Assembly (NCBI GenBank): GCA_963691705.1
Contig: OY829539.1
Coordinates: 65,074,327 to 65,138,326 of the forward strand
Length of the DNA: 64,000 nt
Direction of reading: 5' to 3'
DNA from: Viola odorata
Lineage: Eukaryota > Streptophyta > Magnoliopsida > Malpighiales > Violaceae
Shown here: positions 48,417-60,706 of the stretch, piece by piece
How the letters are laid out: the number at the start of each line of letters is the position of its first letter
How positions within the stretch are numbered: the stretch's first letter is position 1
Notes under the pieces: generated by a model
The model's database searches: none
What the model saw: the letters and a program-made list of their open reading frames with translations, nothing else
Told to the model about the DNA's origin: nothing
Translations under genes and position numbers: made by a program

Positions 48417-49732
48417 GCTAGTGTTGAGGAGGAGGACGGAAATATGCGTAGGCAGCAAAGAAGCTGAGTGATGGTGAAGATGAGGATGAGAAGGGCAGCA
48501 AGTGCAGACATGAATGACCATGGTGAGTTAAAATAAGTATGCTTAAACCCTGCCCAGCTCACGTGCCAGTTGTTCCTATAATACTCATTCACATTCTCAA
48601 ACACCTTTGCTAGATAACTCTTTTGGATGTCGAACATGACCTCTCTCCCGACATTACAGAAGAATTTCTGAACTTCTTTGTCCGTTCCGAAATAGTTCTC
48701 AATCACCATGCGATCACTCAAAAACCCTGCATCCATCGGCGTGTTGATGAGGCAGTTCATGAAGCTAATGTAGGATGTAATGTGGTTGGAGCAGTGGCCG
48801 TAGCATTGTTCATATGCTATACAATTGAGCAAAAGAGATGTGATGTTGTCATCTACCGTTAGGTGTGGGATTTCAAGAAACCCACCATTACTAAACTTAA
48901 TGTCTAGGAAACTAGCTGGACTATTACATGGCTTGAACCGAATTCCAGCTTTGCGAAGTTTACTAGCAGATGGGATAAATTGAAGGAATTCGGATGCAAT
49001 CCCTGACTGATCTTGGGGTGGAGGAATGAGAGTCGAACGGAACAAATCCAGTAGATGGTTTCCTTCAAGCTCGTTGCAACTACTTAGGACTTCATCAGGC
49101 CTTTGTATTCCATAATTGAAGAATTTCAAGGCGAGTTTTGTCAATGAAGGAAGATCCTGTTTTCCTGAAGATAAAATCGATACCTTATATAGAGACTGAA
49201 GAACAAAGAAAGGGACTTGGTTCTCTAACCTGAGAAGATCTCTCATCAGGGAAAAAAACATCCATGGAACATTGAACAAAGGGTCATCTTGATTTGTTTC
49301 TACAATCCTTCCAACTATGCAGAACAGCTCAACGATGAAGCATCCATCTAGCATCATCATTTCGACGAACTCCCGGCTGCTGTACTCGATAGTTTCTGCA
49401 TAACACTCTCTTATCCTTTCCTCATCTGCAGCCACAGCCTTAAAGAATTCATTAAATCCAACACCATGTTTTTCCGCTCGAGCACGAGCTTCACCAAGAA
49501 ATCGCCCTTTGTGTTCTTGAACCGTCTGGAGGTGTAGTTTCCCGTAATGATAGGGTCCGATCGAAACTATATGGGGCTGATAGGCCTTATCATTAATCTC
49601 AGCGAGACTTTGAGGCACTCTAAAGATGCAACAAGAACTCTTCCCAGCTGACCTGCTCAACTTCTTCGGTTCTTGTTTGATCTTTTCAGCCACAGAGGTC
49701 ACCCATTCCGGATTAGGCTCGTGCTCGGGCAT
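48398..49732 (-). CDS. DUF247 (UPF0481) protein, copy B, in frame with HPPD
   Basis: The ATG at 49732 gives 444 residues starting MPEHEPNPEWV. It has the same family signatures as copy A (CCIFRVPQSL, HIVSIGPYHYG, LDGCFIVELF, LENQVPFFVLQ) and the hydrophobic C-terminal segment. A 2-bp loss after FTITQ shifts the frame, so the final residues read LLCCLRIFPSSSSTLAFHER instead of SFFAAYAYFRPPPQH, and the stop lies inside what is NUP160 exon sequence. As in copy A, the frame is open upstream into HPPD. The change falls after the membrane segment and may be tolerated. Confidence 0.83.
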   Translation of the reverse strand: MPEHEPNPEWVTSVAEKIKQEPKKLSRSAGKSSCCIFRVPQSLAEINDKAYQPHIVSIGPYHYGKLHLQTVQEHKGRFLGEARARAEKHGVGFNEFFKAVAADEERIRECYAETIEYSSREFVEMMMLDGCFIVELFCIVGRIVETNQDDPLFNVPWMFFSLMRDLLRLENQVPFFVLQSLYKVSILSSGKQDLPSLTKLALKFFNYGIQRPDEVLSSCNELEGNHLLDLFRSTLIPPPQDQSGIASEFLQFIPSASKLRKAGIRFKPCNSPASFLDIKFSNGGFLEIPHLTVDDNITSLLLNCIAYEQCYGHCSNHITSYISFMNCLINTPMDAGFLSDRMVIENYFGTDKEVQKFFCNVGREVMFDIQKSYLAKVFENVNEYYRNNWHVSWAGFKHTYFNSPWSFMSALAALLILIFTITQLLCCLRIFPSSSSTLAFHERY

Positions 49733-49789
49733 GATAATAGCATGATGAGAGGTTGAGCTTCCAGCATTTTCTTTGCCTCTTCTACTCAC

Positions 49790-51600
49790 CAGTGGTTTTA
49801 ATTCAGTTCCCGTTTCTACAATTCTTTTGGTTTCGAGAGTCTTCTCATACTCCTCAATAGACTTGAAAAGCTCTGAGAAGTTGCCCTTCCCAAATCCTCC
49901 ACAACCGCCTTTCTGATATTCCTTCCCTGTGTCATCCTTGAACATGGACCCCACCCTCTGAATGATCTCGATAAAGAAGGTTGGCCTGCCAAAAAGAGCA
50001 AGCATAGATCATAACAGGAATATACTAAAGGATAGCTTTCCCAAGTTACATCTTTATGAGAGAGCTAGGAGGGCTTTCCCCACACTCCCCCAACACAACT
50101 TTTCATCATAGTGAGCAAACTATAAAATTCATAAAACACAGGTGGTCAGTAGTACTAACAGACCAACCATTTACAAGGAAAAATGCACGCCCAGGTTCTC
50201 AAAATTCACAGAACATGTCAAAATGAGGAAATTGTACATCACAAAACAAAATTAAACTAATCATCTACTCAACTCCCAAAGAGGAACACATTCACAATGT
50301 AATAGTAAAACCAGTACCATTCAAGGGGGGAGCAGCTTCCCCAATAAGCAAAATAGCATTAAGCAACTCAAATGGCAAACAAAGTTTCTTTACTGAAAAG
50401 AATAGAGCAATTACTATGATATGAACAAAGTTGTGGCCTAAAGTTGGCATGTCCATACCTATCTCCAAGAGGTTTGGTAAAAATTTGGAGTAGAGTCCCC
50501 TGATCATCCCTGTCCACCAAAATTCCCAACTCCTCGCACTGCTTAATCTGCTCATCACTCAACACATCTCCTGCCCTGTTCTTCAAGTTTCTGTAATAAG
50601 TTGGAGGCGGAGATGGCATGAACTCAAAAGCCCCAATAGTACTCCTCTTCCTCATCTCCCTCAAAGTCCTGAAAATATCTTCACTCATCAGCGCCAAATG
50701 CTGCACCCCAGCCCCTTCATTATGCTCCAGATACGTCTGAATCTGACTCTTCCTCTTCGTCCCATACACTGGCTCATTCATGGGCAACAACACCATCTCT
50801 TCATTATTCGCCAGCACCACAGAGTTCAGCCCACTCTCGCTCGTCCCCACATCCTCCGCCGTGAACTCGGCGAATTCATGGAACCCCGTGAATCCCTTGA
50901 CGTACGACACGGCCGGCCCCAATTCTTCCACATTCCCCACAGCGTGGTCCAGCCGCCTGATCCCGTAGTCCAGGGGGGGCGATGAGGATTCATCCATCTT
51001 CTCGAAATTAGGTAAAAACCAGGAAGCATCGCCGCCGTCGACTCCACTGGCCGATTCTTTCTTGTAGCTCACGTAGCGCAAAACGACGTCGCCGTACAGA
51101 TGCACCTCCGCCAGAACGGCGTGATTGTCGAGGACCACAGGCTCCGCTGAAGGCCTTCCGCCGTGAGCAACACTGTTGCGAAACGCAACATCCGCGTCTT
51201 CTACCTCAATTCCAATAGCTCGGACGCCGAGGCCGTGTTTGGCGGAGAAGCTGCGGCAAGCATCGTGGCTGAAGGTAGGGATGGAGGCAGTGGACTGGAC
51301 GTCAGCGGCGGAGATGGAGGGAGAATAGGGAGCGGTGAAGAGGAAACGGAGGTCGCCGGAGCGGAGAAGGTAAGAAGCATGAGTGGTGTTGCCAGTGGAG
51401 AGATCTGATTTGGCGACAATAGGCATGCCCAGTCCCCAAGAGAAACGACGCGCGGTATTGGTAGCATCAGTGCACCAGAACTCGACGTGGTGGAACCGGT
51501 TGACCTTGAAGCGGTCGGACAGGGGATTGGTTCGAACGAAGTTGGAGTAACCGATGGGCTTGAATCCGGCGTCAATGGCAGTAGCAGTCTCCTTCACCAT
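49790..51600 (-). CDS. HPPD: 4-hydroxyphenylpyruvate dioxygenase (HPPD), copy B
   Basis: Exon 1 is 51600-50459 and exon 2 starts at 49985, with the same phase and lengths as copy A. In the 380 exon-1 residues I see only two differences from copy A: P for F at 208, and T for S at 321. The iron ligands H219, H301 and E387 are present. There is again no stop at the usual end of the enzyme, and the coding frame continues to 48398 (909 residues in all) through a linker that differs from copy A at a few positions. The GTGAGT donor in the linker is conserved (exon end 49790). Both HPPD copies look functional. The shared 5' sequence ends about 120 bp upstream of the ATG, near 51722. Confidence 0.9.
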
Positions 51601-51722
51601 TTCGCGGTTTGATTTGTTTTTGGTAGTTTCTTTCTTTAGATTCTGAGAACTGAAGTAGCCGAGTAGGAGAGACGTGTGCGCTGCTTTTGCCTTTCCGTGT
51701 CAATAAATATATGAATATCTCA

Positions 51723-52284
51723 AACTATTTTCAACTCTTTGGAGATTTAAGAAAGCATAACCTAAAATTGTATTCTTCTTTTCAAATCTCTTCGAGCAAA
51801 GCTAAAGTTTTCAACGTTATTTCTGTTGTAAAAATCTGCAAAAATGTTTTCCTACAAGAATTTATTCTCCCAGAAAAACTGATTTTTACAAAATAATTGA
51901 TTTAAAAATCAGGAGTAGAACAACAAGAACTAATAACAGAATATTAACCAGGAAAAAAAAGCTCTTAATTTTGATTATAGTGTATTTTTTGTCAATGTAT
52001 TTTAGGTTTGATGGACTAGGTAGTATTTATAGGGAGGAAAAAATTCATCATCATTATGTGACAGATTTATGGTAATAAATGGAGAAATTTTATGTTGGTA
52101 AATGAAGAGAATTATGGTCATAACCGTTGCCTTCAAAGGAAAGAATCATGACCATTATGGCCATTGCCGTTGTCATCGAGGGAGAGAAACCTTGGTAATA
52201 ACTCTCGTTTACAACCGTTTCTCTTCTTCAAGAATCCTTTGCTTTACTTTATTGAGTAAGTGTTTTCTTCTTGAAACTTATATA
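51723..52284. other. Spacer upstream of HPPD copy B
   Basis: Sequence unique to copy B's promoter side. No gene is recognised. Confidence 0.4.
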
Positions 52285-52410
52285 CTCCCTCCGGTGCTTA
52301 CTAAACGTCGTTCTGACTTTTACTTTTACTGTTCATTTTACTTGTATTTTTAGTGTTAAACCTACTGAATATTGGGATGCGAGAAAGTCATTTAATTTGC
52401 ACCAGAGGGA
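52285..52410. mobile_element. Stowaway-like MITE, about 126 bp
   Basis: It starts CTCCCTCCGGTGC and ends GCACCAGAGGGA, followed by ATA; a TA precedes it. The ends are imperfect inverted repeats. Confidence 0.6.
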
Positions 52411-53015
52411 ATATCTTATTTAGATTCCTTGTAATCCACTTATATTAGATTTAAGTTTCAATACTTGTGAATGTTTAAGAAGAACCATAATTCTTCTTGG
52501 GTTAAAGATAACATCCTCCTTGTAAGTGGACCATAGGCGGAGCTAGAAATTTTTATTTGGGTCAAAATTAAGAATTATTTTATGGTTAAAAGATAGGTTA
52601 AACTAATAATATTTTCGATCCACGGATATTCCGTTTACCCCTTTTGAATATGAAACTAAGCTTATTCGAGCATAATCGAGCCCTAGGGAAATGATTCTTT
52701 TACACTAATTATTTAATATAATTCTTCTTATCTTAAAAGTAAATTTTATTTCTCGTGTAGTAATTGAAATATGTAATGGGTATAACAAATAAAAAGTTGA
52801 CAGAATAATTCTGTTTTTGTAGTAAATTTTGTTAAATTCTTAATAATTATATCAACTCAAAATATTTATTACTAAATAAAAATAAATGTAAAGGATTGTA
52901 TTTGTAGTTATGGAAATAAATAAAATTTCTCTTAGAAATGTAATGTTATCCTCACACCCCAAATTATTACTCTCATACCCTTTGACTTGAAAAATTACAA
53001 TATTAGTCTTTATTA
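52411..53015. other. AT-rich spacer
   Basis: No gene was seen. A GGCGGAGCTAGAAATT motif near 52535 may be one decayed hAT end. Confidence 0.35.
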
Positions 53016-53246
53016 CTCCCTCTGTCCATTATTAATAGACGCGTGTACTGTACACACGCGTCTCGAGGAAGCCGGATGACTCATTATTTGACCTTAAAAA
53101 ATTCTGAATTCTTTCTTGGACGTACGTTAAGGATTAATATACGTTCGAAAAAAAGTACGAATTTTTTTGGGGTCAAATAGTGAGTCATCAGACCTCCTCG
53201 AGACGCGTGTCTACAGTACACGCGTCTATTAATAATGAACGCTTTA
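53016..53246. mobile_element. Stowaway-like MITE with a decayed right end
   Basis: The left end CTCCCTCTGTCCATTATTAA matches the family. The right end keeps TTAATAATGAACG but has lost the GGGAG terminus. The interior GAGGAAGCCGGATGACTCA matches the MITE at 16940-17175. Confidence 0.65.
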
Positions 53247-55119
53247 TTAGGTTATTTTTTATAATTAGTTTTGGACAAATATGTCATTTAATAAAAAAAT
53301 TAACTTTGCTTGTAGGAGGGAATCATTCTCCCCATCCCCTAGCCAAAGAATTACTTTCCCCCATTTTTTGGAAAGTCAAGGCAGTCAAGGAAAGTTGGAT
53401 TCCGGGGGAGAGTGATTCCTTGTCGCAACCAAACGCAATAAAGCTTAGAATATCATATTCCCGAGTCACATTCCTCCTTCATTCCGCCAACCAAACGCAC
53501 CCTAAGAGTATAAAATCTACACCTGTTAAGGAAGTAAATTAAGATTTTATTTATTGGTTAATCAAATTGATATCTAATTGGAAATAAAAAAAATTGGAAA
53601 AAAAGTATTGGGAATATATATGTGTGTGCGTGTAGCAAAAATCCTTGGCGAGATCGGGTCTTTTCTGGCGCCCCTCCCTCCACCCCCGAAGTGGACATAG
53701 GATTGAATTTAGTATTTGAATTAGATTTGTGATAGGCTAATTGTGCCTATTGTAAAAAGCTTGTGTTAGGTTATAAGCTTGAACCTTGGTAAAAAACCTG
53801 GTTAGGTTTTTAGTGAGCGCAGTAAAACTAGTTGTCAACTTAAGCTTTTTAAAAGCTAGATTTTTAGGTGAACCATAAACCCACATATTGGAGGTTAGAA
53901 ATCCTAGAGATTACTTATCTTTAGGTAGTGGATGTACCTTACCGGTTGTAAGGTGTCAAACTTTCTTACTTTTGTCTTTGAATTATTGCCACCTATATAG
54001 CATACCAAGTGTTTGTGAAAAGAAATTAGTTTACATCATTAGGAGGCTCTATCTTATCTTTCTTGTTTCTAAGCCTTAATTTATAAACATTGCAACATAG
54101 GACCATAGGTTTTAGCTTTGTGCCAAATCAAATTAGCTAAACGGTGTGAATGGAGTGATGAAGAACCTACTGATGAAGAGTTTTTTTTACTAGTTTCTAG
54201 CCTGAATTGGCAACCAATTTGAAATAACAGACCCATGCTTGAGCTTACATCTAAAGCATGGGAGCAACCCAAAATATACTATACTACAGTTCTATTTAGA
54301 AATCACCAGAAATAGTAACCACAACTACTGTCAAAGAAAAAAAGCTCGGAAAAATGACCAAACAACAAAGTTACCACGATTCAGCAAACAAATTACTCCC
54401 TTTGTTACCCTAATTGCTTGATTTATACGCCACCCGCTAGCCTCTTCCAATCCAACAAACCTGTTTATGACAATAAAATCCGATTAGAATTACGAAAGAT
54501 GAATGGAGAATCAAAGGCAAAATAATGAACGAAGAGGAGAGAGAACCGTTTAATCGGTAGGTTTGGATGATCGTTAATAGCAAAGGTTATAAACCTTGTG
54601 GCGAAAGTGATGATAGCACTTATTAATTTAACCAAGTCCACCGTCCCACTAGGTTTAAAAGCATGCAACCCTTCCTTTTTTCTCAAAATAATTTTCTATA
54701 ATTTTCTTCTCTAAAATACCTAAAACCCTTGACAAAAATCCTCAAATACTTAGTCAAATCTTCACCAAATCACTCCAAACTTGATATTTACCAAACAAAA
54801 CTTATTGTTCAATTAAAACCTCACTCTCAGTTTCTTCTAATGGTGAAACAAAAGAAGAATCCTAGGGTGCTTCGAATTTGTGAGCCATCATGAACCTTAT
54901 AGCCTCATTGGTTAGACAATTTTACGCTGATATGGTGTACTAGCTCCTTCTGATTTTTATTCCGCAAAATAATTTGTGTTTTAGACCAGTGTGCATTCCA
55001 CAGACTTTGATTGGTGTTGCACCCTCACGATAAATTACAACCGCAAAAACAAGTAAAAAATGAAATCGTCACTCTAATTATTTATAAGTTTTAAAAAAAC
55101 TTAGGGAGCTTTAATTTAC
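53247..55119. other. Spacer, nothing recognised
   Basis: Several short open frames occur here, but none resembles a known family, and I saw no clear transposon ends. Confidence 0.35.
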
Positions 55120-56428
55120 TCACTCAATTAGCTTATTTTTCACACTAAAATAGTTAAAAAGAAGTTACGTTATCTTATCAATTTCTCTTGATATGATAAA
55201 TTCCATTTTGTTACAATTTATTTTTGAGATCAATCACTTTTTTTCCTTTTCCTTTTTAAATAATTATTTGAAAAAAAGTCTATTTGATATCCAAAAAAAA
55301 TTTCCAGTACAAAATTTAAACTTAATTATTTATTCTTAATAACTTGACACCCAACTTTTATTATGTTACACATTGGTGATAAAGTACTAGTAAAGACTCA
55401 TTTTTTTAAGTGTTAATACACCCCACGGTCCCAAACGTTTGTTATTTTATTTTAATCAGTCTCAAACATTTTTTCTATTTTTATTAGTCTCAAATATTTT
55501 ATTCACTAGTTAAATATAGTTCCAACTGTCAAAAAAATGTTAAGAGACAAACTCCATTAGATTTTATTATTTTAATAATTTTTTCTGACAATTAGATCTC
55601 ACGTGTCAAAAAATATAGAAAATTAAGAAAAATCTAATAAAATAGGAAAAATATTTTCAAAAACTATAGAAAATTAATAAAAATAAAATAAAATAAGAAA
55701 TTTATTTTTATAAAAATAAAAAAATATGTAAAACTTGATAATTCACTTCAAAATTAAAGAAACCAGAAAATTAAAACAAATATAATTTTGTTTTTACATT
55801 TTTTGGTTTACTTTAATTTCAAAATAAATTATCAAATTTTACATGTATTTTTTAAAATATTTTTCTATATTTTTTTAAAAAATCCTCTTTTTCTAAAAAT
55901 ATATTTCTTATTTTATTAAATTTTTCTTAATTTTCTATAGTTTTTTAAAAATATTTTTTTCTATTTTATTAAATTTTTCTTAATTTTCTATATTTTTAAA
56001 AATATTTTCTGACATGTGAGACCTCATTGTCAGAAAATTTTATTAAAATAATAAAATCTAATAGAGTTTGTCTTCATTAATTTTTGTTACAGTTGTATTG
56101 AACTAATAGATAAAATATTTGGGACCGATAAAAATAGAAAAAATGTTTGAGAATAATTAAAATAAAATAACAAATATTTGGGACCGTAGGGTGTATTAAA
56201 AGTGTGAAAATAAACTAATTTTATAAAAGTTGTGGAAGTTATTAAGGATAAAAAACTTGAGACTAATTAAAATAAAGTCTATTTATGATAACTTGACACC
56301 CAAATTAAAAAATAAATTGTAATAGATATGGAAGTTATCATATTAAAAGAATTTGATAAGAGAATTTGAGAAGATATTATAACTTCTTTTTAATTATTTT
56401 TGTGTGAAAATAAACTAATTGGGTGTGA
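55120..56428. repeat. 1.3-kb foldback (nested inverted repeats)
   Basis: The outer arms start TCACTCAATTAGCTTATTTT and end AAAATAAACTAATTGGGTGTGA. Inside, at 55415-56197, a longer inverted repeat starts AATACACCCCACGGTCCCAA and ends TTGGGACCGTAGGGTGTATT, with arms of about 380 bp that meet at an AT-rich centre. The whole can form one long hairpin. It is probably a foldback MITE inside another. Confidence 0.75.
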
Positions 56429-57217
56429 AAATAAAAATTTCTCCAAAATTTTATTAAACTAGTGGATAAGGCTAAAAATAATGGTCTTAAGTAGATAACA
56501 TGGTTTTGTGGTCACTTTATAGTACAAGACGGTGTTAGGCACGTGAACTCTTCCTAAAAGATTATTAGTTAAAAGTGTTTAAAAATAATAATAATAAAGC
56601 ATGTTTTAAAAAGCGTGCCTAGTAGTATTGATAAATAAGAATGCAAAAATTGTTAGTTGATTTTAACCATTTTAATTGAATTCGAGTTTCAAAGAAAAAT
56701 TACAAATTGGGTAAATAAGCTCTGATTAGCCTAGTAGTATCTAATAATTAAGTAATTCATTTTAAGCTAGGTTAGATGCAACTAAATGACTTACGGTAAA
56801 TGATTTTAACTTATTCATTAAAGCAAAAATAATTCAAAAAATAATGTTAAAACTAATACATATTAATAGAAATTTATAGATATCAATGAACTTGTAGCTC
56901 AATGGTATTTTTTATAAAATAGAAAAAGAAAAGTGTGAAACTCAATTTTTTTTATCTATCCTCCTATCTATGACAAAAAATTAAAATAAAAAAATTAATT
57001 GATAAATATTTGATATTATTTATTTACTTAAGAAAAATGTAAGACATAAGAGAGGCTTAAAAGTTAAAACTTTAAAAAAAGTAGAGAGGAAAGTTCGAGT
57101 TTATTGTCTAACTAGCGATTAACTCTCACTTCGCTTCGGTTACTGAATGAATGTGCCTAAGTTATGAATACGAGTCATTTTATATATGCCTAAATTGTAC
57201 TTAGTTCCGTCATATTA
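56429..57217. other. AT-rich spacer
   Basis: No gene or element recognised. Confidence 0.35.
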
Positions 57218-57787
57218 CAGTAGAAACTCGATAAATTAATACTCGATTATTTAATAAACTCTCTAAGATAATATTTTTGGCCGGTCCCGACTCGGGGATA
57301 GGGTGCTAAATTAATAATTCGCTAAAATTATAAGATAATACATTTTTGATAATTTCTTTAGACCCCATATAAAATATAAATTAATAATTCCTTATATATA
57401 GCATATTACATGAATGATTTATGAAGGTTTCTTGAAAAATGACTCAATTGTCTTTTGTTTTTTTGTTGAAATCAATTTCCCCTTGAATGTCGTCTCTAAT
57501 TTTCCTTAGCATGGTAAGAACTTCTGGTGTTGTTTTCTCATAGCTCAACAAGAAATTGTTCAATGTGATTGCCGCTTTAATAGCTTCGTACAGTACATGC
57601 ATTGTATACAATAATTACAGTAAGTGGAAGCTTGAAAGGTGTTTGTAAACTAAGTATTTTACTATAAATTAATAAAATATTAATTAATATATAAATTAAT
57701 AATTAATAATTTATCGATTAATTAATAACTCTTTTAATTAATAAATTTTGGTCGTCCCAAGTGTATTATTTTATAGAGTTTCTACTG
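57218..57787. mobile_element. pogo/Lemi1-like (Tc1-mariner) deletion derivative, TSD TA
   Basis: The ends CAGTAGAAACTCGATAAATT and the near complement TATAGAGTTTCTACTG are flanked by TA. They closely resemble the ends of the plant Emigrant/Lemi1 group. It is 570 bp long and keeps the end of a pogo-type transposase on the minus strand. Confidence 0.85.
57440..57597 (-). pseudogene. C-terminal remnant of a pogo-like transposase
   Basis: The minus strand reads EAIKAAITLNNFLLSYEKTT and then PEVLTMLRKIRDDIQGEIDF. The usual terminal motif follows in a shifted frame as KQKTIESFF. This matches the C-terminal tail of plant pogo/Tigger-type transposases as I know them. The DDE catalytic core is missing. 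Confidence 0.62.
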
Positions 57788-57920
57788 TACTATACTATAA
57801 GTTTTGTATTTATGATACATTAATGGAATAGTAACTCTCTAAAAAAAATATTTTTATTATATTATTAATTTTTAAGTCATGCTACAAAATTAAGATTCAT
57901 TTTCTTTTTTATTAGCCCCG

Positions 57921-60687
57921 TGTTGCACCCCTTTTTGGATTTTATACTGCGCGATGCGAGTTTGGGACGAGATGTGAGACGAAATCGGACTCATCTCACA
58001 TAATGAAGTCGCCACCTTATTTTGTTTCTAGGTTTAGGGAGCCTATTGTCATGCAAAAAATAAAAGCAAATAAAAACTAAGGCAAAAGGGTCTACACCTG
58101 AGAACAGTGGTTCGGGGTCGTATTATGGACTCGGGAAGGTATTAAGCACCCGAATCACATCCTAAAAAGGTTACCGGAAGAGGTTTAAAATTATGCTTGA
58201 AAAATAAAAAGGTCCTATTTTAGTGATCATGCCCAATGGATTAATTTAATTCTAACAATTCTAAATATTCATACATTTGAGCGTATATGCGAAAAAAAGT
58301 GTGAAATAAATAAAAGGGTAAGAAATGTTTACTTGTGAAGGGTATGAGCGGTTTTACCGTTTTTGATCAACAGTATTTGTATGAAGCGAGGACAGACATT
58401 TTAATACTTGACGATTGTCGCATGCGAGCGAAAAATGATTAATTTAAACAAGAACGAACATAATAATTATCTAAACATGCAAGCATAGAAAAAAAAAATA
58501 CTACAGGTGCAGAAATAAATAAACAGTACAAGTGCGGAAATAAATAAATAGTACAAGTGCGAAAAATAAATGAATAGTACAAGTGCAAAAAATAAATGAA
58601 TATTACACGAACTACATGGCATAAGAATGATGGGACAAAAAAATTGGGCTCTGCCCACTGGGTTGAGAGTGGGCCTACCAGGCTTGGCCCACAGCTGGGT
58701 CAAGCCCAGCCCAGGTTGGGCTGATACAGCCCAGCTTGCTTTCCCGAGTGGGCCAAGCGGCCCACTCTTCCCTTCCTGTAGGGATGGCAATTGGGCGGGT
58801 ATGGAGCGGGTAAGCACTATCCATACCCGCATCCGCAAATTTGCGGGTAATCCATACCCGCATTCATATCCATATGGAGCGGGTAAAGAAAGGATAATTT
58901 TACCCGCAAATAACCAGCGGATATCCGCGGATACCCGCATATTTGGTTAGATTTTAAATTTCAATCAAATTAATATATAAAAAAAATCAATCTAATTTAA
59001 TAACAATACCACACAATAATACAGGTATTATATACGAGAAAAGAAAAAACTAAAGAAAGGCTGTTTTTTAGGGTTGGTATATATATTTCGTGGGGGTATT
59101 ATAGTGGATATCCATACCCGCACTTTGCGGGTATTTAGTGCGGGTATTGGAGCGGGTAAGTACTATCCATACCCACATCCATACCCGCATTTTGCGGGTG
59201 CGGGTATATCCATACCCGCAAAATACCAACAATGTGCGGGTAATACCCACCCACAATTACGGGTATTGAAATTGCCATCCCTCTGGACGCGTGCTGCGTT
59301 TCTTCTCTGTTTGGGCCCGTGCGGCCCAAAAACCAAACATTTGAAAACAGGGAGCCGTTGCTCCCTGTTCATCATCCCTCTCCTCTCATCGTCGGCGCTC
59401 CTGCCGGCGACGAGGGTCCGACCTACCATCACGAAAATAAATAAAAATTACAGTAAAATGATTCTTACAGTAACAGAAATTCAACTAAATGATTACAGCA
59501 AGTTAATTTACACAAACAAGGTCGTGAATTTAATTAAAATAGAAATTTAAAAAATTTGAAATTTTCCCGAATTAATCAACAACTGGACGCGATGAAGCAC
59601 TGCGATTATTCTAGGAATTAAATAGAGTTCATTTAAAAGCTAATAATGCAATTAGCTTCTTCAAAACACAAACAAATAATTTTTGAAAAATTGGCAGAGA
59701 AAGGGCTTTTAAAACGAAAGTTTTGAAAAGCTAGAGAGCGAGCTTCAACCTTTGTTGAGCCAATTTCTAGTGAGAACTCTAGAGAGTGATTTTGTGTTTG
59801 TGTATTGGTGAAGAGTACTTGCTGCTTCGCTTGGTATTTAGAGGCACATTCATGAGTGGGCGTCGTGGGCGATGCGGGCGAGTGGCGATGAGCAGTGGCC
59901 GGAGGGGATGAGCATTAAATGAAGGAGGACAGGTGGACGAAACAACAGTGAGCATTAAATGCAAGGGAATGAGGGAACAGTGAGATGCATGAACGTAATT
60001 GCTTGGTTGAGGATTTTTTGAAAGGCAAAAGGATTTGCAGGAAAGGAAAAGAAATGGAAGATGGTTTAAAGAGAAAAAGACTTGGGCGTTGGATGGTTGA
60101 CCATCCAATGCCAATGGTTGACCATCCAATGCCAATGGTTGACCAATCCAACGGTTATGATGAGATAGAGAAGAAAAAAAAGATTTTAGTATTTATTTAT
60201 TGGTTCGAGCCAATGTTACGAGCAGTCTCATTTGAAGTAGATATAAAACTCGAATCGAATATACCACCATATAGAGTAAAATAAAACTAAATACATGGTA
60301 AACAGTAAATAAGGAAAAGTTCGATTTATGGTTTGAGTATACTCACCCGGAATCCATAAAAGTTCGAACAAAAAACTAAATGCTATAGTAGCAAAGTGAA
60401 TTTAACAAAACAAAACGAGATGACGCGAAACAAAATAATAGTAGATAATTTTCAGTTAAAGAAAGAAAGCATTCGATATATGGTCTCAGGCATCTTGTTC
60501 GGGATCGATAGAAGTTCAAACGAAAAGACAGTAAAAATACGAAAAAAAACTAAAACGACACGAAATGGTATGAAATATTAAAATAAATAGCCAAAGATCG
60601 AAAATCGATAGAATTTTTATTTAAACGAGCTAAAAATGCTATAAATGATAAAAGGTGTGATAATGTGTCAAAAATCGGGTAGCAACA
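57921..60687 (-). mobile_element. Large LTR-like unit (possible solo LTR), minus orientation
   Basis: It runs TGTTGCACCCC ... GGGTAGCAACA, so read on the minus strand it also starts TGTTGC and ends GCAACA. The flanking five bases CCCCG and CGCCG differ at one position, a possible decayed 5-bp duplication. On the minus strand a CTCTAAATA box (near 59843) is followed by a leader-like stretch. No gag or pol coding sequence was seen. A hAT is nested inside at 58779-59282. Confidence 0.42.
58779..59282. mobile_element. hAT non-autonomous element of the GCGGGTATGG type
   Basis: The ends TAGGGATGGCAATTG and AATTGCCATCCCT are inverted, and the arms are dense in ATCCATACCCGCA repeats. It is related to the element at 34528-35168. 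I could not see a clean 8-bp target duplication. Confidence 0.7.
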
Positions 60688-60706
60688 CGCCGTTTTGTCT
60701 CCTAAG

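Noticed and set aside
58467..59550. Several open frames of 60-160 residues
   Set aside because: They arise from the CATACCCGC-type repeats in a hAT element and from surrounding LTR-like DNA; overlapping frames on both strands show the same repetitive composition.
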